From NCBI GenBank assembly GCA_036401375.1, contig DASWVB010000002.1, positions 248,001-312,000 on the forward strand: DNA of 64,000 nt, given 5' to 3'. Made by a program: the position numbers and the translations under genes. Origin of the DNA: DASWUZ01 sp036401375 (GTDB lineage: Bacteria > Acidobacteriota > Terriglobia > Terriglobales > Acidobacteriaceae). Positions 35,009 through 41,132 of this stretch are shown here, piece by piece. The notes under the pieces are model-generated. The model saw nothing but the letters and a program-made list of their open reading frames with translations. It made no database searches and had not been told where the DNA came from. Within the stretch, counting starts at the first letter, position 1. Each line of letters starts with the position of its first letter.

Positions 35009-35995
35009 TTAGGAAGCCCAGGGCTGTAGGACAACTTTTCCGGTGGTGAGGCGCCCTTCCAAGAGACGATGGGCCTCGGCAGCCATTTCGAGAGGGAGCA
35101 CCGTTCCCACCTGAACGGACACACGACCAGCAACGACATGATCCACAAGTTCTTGCAGGCCCTGTCGAATTACATCTGGACGTTGGAAGTAGCCACCGAT
35201 ATAAAACCCGACGATGGACTGGTTGGGAACAACGACCAACTGTGGATCGATGGTCACGGACTCGCCGCTTGATAGGCCGTAGACCACCATGCGGCCGAAG
35301 GACGCAAGCGCATCTAGAGCACGATGAAAGGTTGGGCCACCTGTCATCTCGAGCACGATATCAACGCCTCGTCCTTCCGTCAGACTCTTCACAGCGTGTG
35401 CAAAGTCGGGTGCGGTGTAGTCAACAGCGTCGTCCGCACCGAGAGAGAGTGTGAACTCACGTTTCTTTGCCGTGCTGGCAGCCGCGATGACTCGACCGGC
35501 CCCGAGCAACTTTGCGAGTTGAACTGCAAATGAGCCAACCCCGCCCGCTGCCGCTTCGATCAGCACGCTCTCACCGTTGCTTAGCCGCCCGGCATCGCGC
35601 AGAGCAAAGAGTGCCGTCAGTCCCTGAACGACCAGTGTAGTGGCCTGAATCGCGGTCACTCCGTTCGGAATGGGAATGACATTTTGTGCTAAAACAGCGA
35701 CGAATTGCGCATATCCGCCGATCCGGCAGGCGGCGTAAACCAGCGAACCGAGCGGAATACCCGTAACGTCCGATCCCAGCGCGACCACAGTTCCGGCTAC
35801 CTCACTTCCTACTGTCATCGGCATGGGCGACGGCTCGGGGTAGGGGTCTCCTCTGCGCCGAAGGACATCGGCGAAGTTCATACCTGCAGCCTCAACCCGG
35901 ATCAGCACATCGCTACGCCCTGGGATCGGTTCAGGGACATCTTCGAAAACTAATACCTCCGGACCGCCGGTCCGGTGGAAGCGCACGGTCTTCAT
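35009..35995 (-). CDS. Zinc-independent NADPH:quinone oxidoreductase (medium-chain dehydrogenase family)
   Basis: A 328-residue quinone oxidoreductase-type enzyme. Visible are the N-terminal catalytic domain (RFHRTGGPEVLVFEDVPEP, GMNFADVLRRRG, GSEVAGTVVALGS), the cofactor motif AAAGGVGSFAVQLAKLLGA, GADDAVDY, and the C-terminal AHRLLEGRLTTGKVVL. Zinc-binding Cys/His sets of alcohol dehydrogenases are missing, as in quinone oxidoreductases. It is the first gene after a strong dyad-bearing promoter (36035-36069) and probably leads an operon with the DJ-1, MFS and flavodoxin-like genes. The expected role is NADPH-dependent reduction of quinones or enals. Confidence 0.92.
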   Translation of the reverse strand: MKTVRFHRTGGPEVLVFEDVPEPIPGRSDVLIRVEAAGMNFADVLRRRGDPYPEPSPMPMTVGSEVAGTVVALGSDVTGIPLGSLVYAACRIGGYAQFVAVLAQNVIPIPNGVTAIQATTLVVQGLTALFALRDAGRLSNGESVLIEAAAGGVGSFAVQLAKLLGAGRVIAAASTAKKREFTLSLGADDAVDYTAPDFAHAVKSLTEGRGVDIVLEMTGGPTFHRALDALASFGRMVVYGLSSGESVTIDPQLVVVPNQSIVGFYIGGYFQRPDVIRQGLQELVDHVVAGRVSVQVGTVLPLEMAAEAHRLLEGRLTTGKVVLQPWAS

Positions 35996-36395
35996 GGTTC
36001 AACTCCGGCGCCTTAAATGAAATGACGCTTGTGTCTTCAAATTATGAAGTGACACGAAGAGTCTGTCAATGTGGCATGTCTTCGGTCTTCCACCAGTGCT
36101 GCCCCCAAAACCTGCGTTTTTCTGCCGAGGGTATGTAGTCCGTGCAATTTGCGTGATTTACTAAGCATTTAGCGAGAGGATGATAGAAAGCTGCTATGCT
36201 GACGGCAATCCGGCAGAGCGGTTCTTGGATTGTCTTAACGAAGTGACAGGTTAGTTCCAATAGTGAAGTAACGATGTTCTCTTTCGGCCCGTGGGATGTC
36301 GCAGCACCAACAGAGACATGTCTACTGTTGCCATTGAAGAGCTACGACAATATGGCCTTTAGCGCTCTCTTCGGAGTTCTAAGCTGAAGACAACT
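35996..36395. other. Divergent promoter region between the quinone oxidoreductase and an MFS gene
   Basis: This 400-bp stretch has no supported gene. It holds the strong leftward promoter-operator described separately and a degenerate dyad GTTCC-N5-TGAAG (36254-36268) that may serve the rightward MFS gene. The stretch is A/T rich compared with the genes. Confidence 0.45.
36035..36069 (-). promoter_or_regulatory. Promoter with embedded operator for the quinone oxidoreductase operon
   Basis: On the minus strand TTGACA (36069-36064) is followed after 17 bp by CATAAT (36046-36041). The dyad CTTCA (36049-36045) TAATT TGAAG (36039-36035) covers that -10 box. The 20-bp offset from -35 to dyad is identical to the three rightward promoters. 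Confidence 0.78.
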
Positions 36396-37772
36396 ATGCA
36401 AATATCGGAACGCATCAACAATGGTGACCAGGGCACGGAAGACGCGCTGTACCGGAGAATTACGCGGCGCCTTATGCCGGTGTTGTTCCTGAGCTATCTG
36501 TTCGCGTTTCTGGATCGCATCAATGTTGGCTATGCGCAACTACAGATGAAAACAATGCTCGGCTTCTCCGACTCGGTTTATGGAGTCGGGGCCGGGATTT
36601 TCTTCATTAGCTACATCCTCTTCGAGATTCCCAGCAATATCTGGATGGAGCGTGCGGGTGTCCGCTTTACCCTTGGCCGCATCATGGTCTTATGGGGCCT
36701 GACCTCGGCTGGGACTATGTTCGTGAGAACACCGGGTCAGTTCTACGCCGCCCGCTTCCTCCTTGGACTGTTCGAGGCTGGCTTTTTCCCTGGAATCATT
36801 CTGTATCTGACATATTGGTTCCCGGCTGAAAGACGAGGCCGGGTGACTACTCTTTTCATGCTCGCGATTCCAGTGTCGGGCATGATCGGGGGACCGCTTT
36901 CTGGATGGATCATGTCGGCCCTGAACATGAAGCAGAACCTGGCTGGCTGGCAATGGATGATGCTTCTCGAGGGGCTTCCAGCATCGGCTCTCGGAATTGT
37001 TTGCTTCTTCTATCTTGCTGATCGTCCATCAAAAGCTACTTGGCTAAATGATTCAGAACGAGCGTCGATATCGACCGCCCTCGTCCCCGTCGGAAAGGTC
37101 AGTCAAGGCCGGACCGGCGAATTGCCGTTCTCAGAACTCATGCATGAGAGCCTCGTGCTATTTGGCGACCGTAGGGTCTGGGCGTTGGCTTTTGTCTACT
37201 TCACAATAGCCTGTGCGAACTACATGTATACGTTCTGGCTACCAACAATCCTGAGGACAGCCGGCGTTGACTCGATTGCAGAGATCGGGTGGTTATCGGC
37301 TATTCCATACTGCTTTGCCTGTATGGGGGCTTTGGCGATAGCGCGGTCTTCTGATTTGCGGGGGGAACGCCGCTGGCATGTTGGCAGTTCTCTTGGAATG
37401 TCCGCCCTTGCATTGCTCGGCACGACCTTCGTTCGTGCTTCACTTCCCGTTACCATCCTGCTCCTTTCACTCGGCGCTTTCTTCCTGTATGGATCTGGCA
37501 TTGTGTTCTGGACTCTTCCACCTACCTACCTGAAGAGAGAGACAGCACCGACAGGCATCGCAATCGTAAGTTCGATTGGCGTGATCGGCGGATTCATCAG
37601 CCCTTCCTTATTGGGCTGGATCAAGACACAGACGGGACGACTTGACAGCGGAATTCTATTCATCTGCCTCTTCATGATGGCAGGCTCAATCGCGGTCATC
37701 ATGGCAGTGCCAAGAGAGCGTGACCGCGACCTTATGCCCGGAGTTGGGCAAGGTGCCTACGAAGACGGTTAG
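36396..37772 (+). CDS. MFS transporter, anion:cation symporter (ACS) family
   Basis: A 458-residue carrier of the ACS branch (tartrate, hexuronate or phthalate-type transporters): RRLMPVLFLSYLFAFLDRINVGYAQLQM at the start is the family hallmark. IPSNIWMERAGVRFTLGRIMVLWG and FLLGLFEAGFFPGIILYLTYWFP follow, with 12 likely helices. It would take up an organic anion with H+ or Na+, which contrasts with the exporters in the island. It is divergent from the quinone oxidoreductase operon across 400 bp and is followed by decayed sequence, so it is probably alone in its transcript. The substrate is unknown. Confidence 0.92.
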   Translation: MQISERINNGDQGTEDALYRRITRRLMPVLFLSYLFAFLDRINVGYAQLQMKTMLGFSDSVYGVGAGIFFISYILFEIPSNIWMERAGVRFTLGRIMVLWGLTSAGTMFVRTPGQFYAARFLLGLFEAGFFPGIILYLTYWFPAERRGRVTTLFMLAIPVSGMIGGPLSGWIMSALNMKQNLAGWQWMMLLEGLPASALGIVCFFYLADRPSKATWLNDSERASISTALVPVGKVSQGRTGELPFSELMHESLVLFGDRRVWALAFVYFTIACANYMYTFWLPTILRTAGVDSIAEIGWLSAIPYCFACMGALAIARSSDLRGERRWHVGSSLGMSALALLGTTFVRASLPVTILLLSLGAFFLYGSGIVFWTLPPTYLKRETAPTGIAIVSSIGVIGGFISPSLLGWIKTQTGRLDSGILFICLFMMAGSIAVIMAVPRERDRDLMPGVGQGAYEDG

Positions 37773-37849
37773 GTCGCAGTATCGTCTTCGCGCCCGCTCT
37801 CTTAAGCATAGTGATTACTGTCGAAGCCGACGATTGACGGTCCCCGCAT

Positions 37850-38442
37850 CGTGAGCTGGTTGCCAGCGACGTCTTGCATCAGCTTGGCCAGAGCCTTGGC
37901 GTCTGAACGCCTGCTCGATCCGCAAATTGCCGATGTGGATGAAACGGGAGAGTCGCAAGGACGCAGTGTCCCTCTTCACCGGCCCGAAGCCAGCTATCAA
38001 AACGTTTGCGTCGGAACAGAAGGAAAGTGAGGGGGGGCGGAGTGGTTGCGCAAGCTTGCCCAGAGATTTTCATCCACAAGAACTCGCGCTGTTTGTTCGT
38101 TCAGCAGCACAGATCGCAACTGCGACGAAAGCTGCGGAATTGGCGTCTATCAGATACCGAGTACTGGATGAACATGTCGAAGGCACGCCAGGGTTCATGC
38201 TGGTGTGCATCATGCACCTCGCAAAGGGGCTGGAGTTCCGTGCCGTCGCGGTGATGGCCTGTGACGACGAAGTCATACCCTTGCAGGAACGCATAGAATC
38301 CGTTGCCGACGAAAGCGATCTTGAGGATGTCTATAGTACGGACCTTCAGTTGCTCTACGTTGCCTGTACGCGTGCCCGCGATCATCTGCTTGTGACCAGC
38401 ACCGAATCTGCCTCGGAGTTCTTGGAAGATACGGGCCAGTGA
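37850..38442 (+). pseudogene. C-terminal fragment of a UvrD/Rep-type DNA helicase, decayed
   Basis: The stretch keeps only the last part of a superfamily 1 helicase: LFTGPKPAIKTFASE, LALFVRSAAQIATA, the motif V region HLAKGLEFRAVAVMACDDEVIPL, and the motif VI region DLQLLYVACTRARDHLLVT. Before about 37960 the reading continues as RLLDPQIADVDETGESQGR in another frame, so there is a frameshift, and all Walker A and helicase motifs I-IV are missing. It cannot be an active helicase. It is a remnant of DNA-processing genes of the element, and it lies next to the toxin-antitoxin pair at the island's right end. Confidence 0.75.
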
Positions 38443-38537
38443 TATTCAAAGCTTTCTGGGACGGGCTTCGCCATGAAGGTGATCCGGTGATAGGCCTGCC
38501 AAAGATTGTCTGGCACATCTTCCGGCACACGTAGTGT

Positions 38538-39551
38538 CTAGTAGCTGATCCTTGCTTCAGAGTTAATTTCCTGCTCAAGCGCAGCCAATCCGTCCAGAAT
38601 CGTTTCGAACGTGGGAGGTTCCCGAAGGAACATATCCCGCATGGCGCGGTAGTCCCTTTGGAGCGCGGGAAGCTGGCTATCAGGGGGACTCAATCGAAAT
38701 GAACCGGGAACGGCCAAGTCGTAACGCGCCCAGGACGAGGAGTAAAACCGCTCTTTGAACTCGACGACTGCCTTCAGTAGCGTGAACTTGCCGAGTGCAG
38801 CTTTCCTGATCGGGCTTTCGCTCAGCCTATAGAGATCGTAGTAATGCCGCGAATACCGCGCCGGAATCGCGCCGGGACGGTGGGCTTCTTGATGAAGGAT
38901 AGTCGCCTTCTCCCAGAAGGTCCGCTCGGCATCAATTGCGATGACCTCAAAATCGGGATCGGAGAAGGCCTCGGGAAAGACATCAGCTGCGTATGCCTTG
39001 ATCGGGTGAGAGCTGGACGGAACCCACGACGCAAGCGGGCCAATCTCCAAGCGCACAGCGGGGCGGATATACTCTGCGGCAAACGCTGCCGGGTAGAAGA
39101 CGTTGACGGTGTGAGGATCGTCTTCGTCGATTCTGGCAAGGACGCCAGGAATCGGCGCGAAGAGTCGGTTGAGTTGAAACAGCAGCGTGTTGCGGATGTA
39201 GACAACCGCCTTGGCGTTCATCTCTTGGTTGTAGCGGCTTTGTTGTGTCTTCGATTGCGTAGCGCTGTGGGGACTGTTCGCGCCCGCTTGCTCGTAGCCG
39301 AGAAGACGCCAGTCGAGAACCAGGTCAATGTCTTCTGAGAAGCGGTCGATCAGTCCGAAGACCTTGGAGAGGCTTGTGCCGCCTTTGAACACCATCTGAT
39401 TCTTCAAGGTCGGCTCCGCAAACAGGAGCTTGAGAATCCAGCAGACCCAGAAGTCCTTTTCAACGATGGCGGGATTCATACCGAGTCGGCTTGCCGACTC
39501 TTGAAATAGATCCCGCCTGTTTGCGCTTGATCCAGCAGCGATCCTATCCAT
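38538..39551 (-). CDS. abiEii: AbiEii-family nucleotidyltransferase toxin
   Basis: A 337-residue AbiEii/AbiGii-type protein. It has the family start (NPAIVEKDFWVCWILKLLF), then the nucleotidyltransferase core VFKGGTSLSKVFGLIDRFSEDIDLVLD, in which GGTSLSK and the SEDIDL aspartates are the catalytic region, and later TFWEKATILHQEAHR and RYSRHYYDLYRL. Toxins of this type IV system transfer nucleotides to tRNA or other targets and stop growth, giving phage resistance and element stability. The start overlaps the stop of the antitoxin gene by 8 bp, so antitoxin is made first. All core residues appear intact. Confidence 0.92.
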   Translation of the reverse strand: MDRIAAGSSANRRDLFQESASRLGMNPAIVEKDFWVCWILKLLFAEPTLKNQMVFKGGTSLSKVFGLIDRFSEDIDLVLDWRLLGYEQAGANSPHSATQSKTQQSRYNQEMNAKAVVYIRNTLLFQLNRLFAPIPGVLARIDEDDPHTVNVFYPAAFAAEYIRPAVRLEIGPLASWVPSSSHPIKAYAADVFPEAFSDPDFEVIAIDAERTFWEKATILHQEAHRPGAIPARYSRHYYDLYRLSESPIRKAALGKFTLLKAVVEFKERFYSSSWARYDLAVPGSFRLSPPDSQLPALQRDYRAMRDMFLREPPTFETILDGLAALEQEINSEARISY

Positions 39552-40161
39552 GAGCGTCCTCTTGAGCGATCTCCTGTATGGCGGTGTAGACCCAACCCGT
39601 TGCCGTTTTGGTATCGGCTAGAACTTTGGCGCGCAACGAGTCCGGCAGCCATGCTCGTATCTTCGAGATGATCTCAGGAGTAATTTGCTCCTGCCCAAGC
39701 GACTTGAGCGCTTGAACGATCAATCCGCTTTCCTTGAGTTCGATGCCGGATTCCTTCAATGCCGTATGCTCGAAGGCCAACGCGGTATTGCCGATTTGGT
39801 AGGTTCTATCGGGTCCGTCCGAAAGATAGACGGCGCGGGCAGGAACCTGAGTGGAAAGCCCGAGGAAGTTCAATGCCGTAGCTCCGCTGGGCTGAATACG
39901 CCAGCGGAACTTCCGTGCCAAAGCCCTCGCAACTTGGTCGATGTCAGGGCTTAAGGTTTGGTTGAGAAATTTGCTGAAAGTGGGATAGTCATAGATGCCA
40001 CGAATGACACGACGAATCTCTCCCCGCTTCTCGAGGCGGTGCAGCCCAGAATCGACGGTCGGTCGGCCTCCCATGTCCAGGAAGTCTCTGGGCGAGAATG
40101 CCCATCCTCCCCCTGTTTTTTGAATACGAGATAACGCCTTCTCTTCAAATGTAGGATTCAT
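39544..40161 (-). CDS. abiEi: AbiEi-type antitoxin (DUF6088-like winged-helix protein)
   Basis: The 205-residue protein starts at the ATG at 40161; the frame is open further but passes through the operator repeat. The N-terminus (about 5-60) is a winged-helix DNA-binding part (FSPRDFLDMGGRPTVDSGLHRLEKRGEIRRVIRGIYDYP), and the middle has RIQPSGATALNFLGLSTQVP, typical of DUF6088/AbiEi proteins. AbiEi antitoxins represses their own operon by binding an inverted repeat in the promoter, and here a perfect 12-bp repeat lies 16 bp upstream. Translation is coupled to the toxin gene. The pairing of the two genes is strong evidence for function. Confidence 0.9.
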   Translation of the reverse strand: MNPTFEEKALSRIQKTGGGWAFSPRDFLDMGGRPTVDSGLHRLEKRGEIRRVIRGIYDYPTFSKFLNQTLSPDIDQVARALARKFRWRIQPSGATALNFLGLSTQVPARAVYLSDGPDRTYQIGNTALAFEHTALKESGIELKESGLIVQALKSLGQEQITPEIISKIRAWLPDSLRAKVLADTKTATGWVYTAIQEIAQEDAHG

Positions 40162-40176
40162 CCCGTTCACCTGCGC

Positions 40177-40206
40177 TGCAAGAAAAAATACCACTTTTTT
40201 CTTGCA
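40177..40206 (-). promoter_or_regulatory. Perfect 12-bp inverted repeat, likely AbiEi operator
   Basis: TGCAAGAAAAAA (40177-40188), 6-bp spacer TACCAC, TTTTTTCTTGCA (40195-40206). The dyad is perfect and lies just before the antitoxin start, where AbiEi-type proteins are known to bind. Confidence 0.75.
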
Positions 40207-40394
40207 ACAGCAAGCTAGTACAAACATCCCAGAAGGTGAAACGCAGCGCAACAATCGCAATAGGCTTAATGCTTCAGGGCTCATAAAGCGACCCCGGCAG
40301 TTGTGTTTCAGCTATCGCACAACGGCTGGGATCTACTGCAAGATTTTTTGGGCTGCTCCCCCCACGGGTTCAGCCCAAGTCCGCTCGGTTAATT

Positions 40395-40423
40395 TTGGTA
40401 GCAAATTGGTAGCATTGGTAGCA
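40395..40423. repeat. Three copies of TTGGTAGCA near the island end
   Basis: TTGGTAGCA occurs at 40395-40403, 40406-40414 and 40415-40423. On the minus strand the stretch would read as FATNATNLLPKLTE, similar to a decayed protein end. It lies about 70 bp inside the tRNA fragment, where recombinase arm-binding sites could be expected. Confidence 0.5.
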
Positions 40424-40492
40424 AACTGGGCCGGTTTTGCCGACTCAGCCGACTAATAAGTCCTTTTCCGTCAATAACTTGCGTTTTCGTTC

Positions 40493-40542
40493 GTTCCATG
40501 GCATGGAAGAGGTCACCGGTTCGATCCCGGTCAGGTCCACCA
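40493..40542 (+). other. 3' half of a tRNA-Ala(GGC) gene: right attachment site of the island
   Basis: The sequence from the anticodon stem to CCA is present. The anticodon loop ATGGCAT has anticodon GGC at 40500-40502. The T-arm ACCGG/CCGGT has loop TTCGATC. The acceptor 3' strand is CAGGTCC with U at position 70, the alanine identity mark, then A73 and CCA (40540-40542). No D-arm or 5' acceptor strand lies upstream, so this is not a working tRNA gene. Such 3' pieces are the footprint of an integrated element that rebuilt the tRNA at its other end. The intact gene should lie left of this window. Confidence 0.82.
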
Positions 40543-41132
40543 ATAACTTCCCTCCCCGATCGCACCAATCTACACATCAGCCGCAGCCTCCCAGGCTTGA
40601 AGGCTGCTGAAGCTGCTTCGACGGCCCGCTATAGTTTGCACGAGCCTTGAACTCCTCCCCGGTCCCTGCCGGGATCTGCCATCAGTAAACCCTGGCTATT
40701 CGCAGTTCGCGTGCCGCAGTACTCCTGCGCTAAGCCACCAGTCACAAGAACAGCCTGGCAGGTCGATCTTCGACGGACACGGAGTTGTGCGACCCATCTG
40801 TTTGCCTTCGTGCTGCCCGATGCAGCCAGCTTCCAATCCGAGCGAGACCGTGCACCTTTTGCATGACACGCGGTGACTGCCTTTATAGGAGCATAGGTGT
40901 GCCACTCACAGTGCTCTTGATGTCCAGCCCAAATTGCAGAGGAACCGGGCATCCTTGACCGCTACGGGCGGCTCACCTTGTGCGTTCAAGTCGCCAGCTG
41001 AGCGGCGTTTCGACTGCCCTGTCACCCAAGTTTCCGGGGCGGTTATTCCCCTCTTAGAGCAACTCGGTATGGGAAACGTTTTATCAGGACAAGACTATTC
41101 AACGCTAAGAGATCGGGGGTTAAACTTCACTG
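40543..41132. other. Intergenic region right of the island end
   Basis: No gene is supported. A 7-bp hairpin (GCAGCCT 40583-40589 with AGGCTGC 40601-40607) lies just after the tRNA fragment. The minus-strand frame at 40629-40952 has no motif and was not accepted. Confidence 0.4.

Noticed and set aside
36254..36268. GTTCC-N5-TGAAG as an operator of the ACS transporter
   Set aside because: Only one half matches and there is no -35 box at the shared offset; too weak to claim.
37927..38442. Functional UvrD helicase
   Set aside because: Walker A and motifs I-IV are absent and the frame is broken upstream.
40493..40542. Complete tRNA gene
   Set aside because: No D-arm or 5' acceptor strand can be found upstream of the anticodon stem.
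40389..40577. Minus-strand frame of 62 residues over the tRNA fragment
   Set aside because: It overlaps the tRNA 3' half, and its peptide (RDRTGDLFHA) is the well-known false translation of tRNA sequence.
40629..40952. Minus-strand frame of 107 residues right of the island
   Set aside because: There is no motif or ribosome site, and its composition is like non-coding DNA; it may be an old remnant but nothing supports it.
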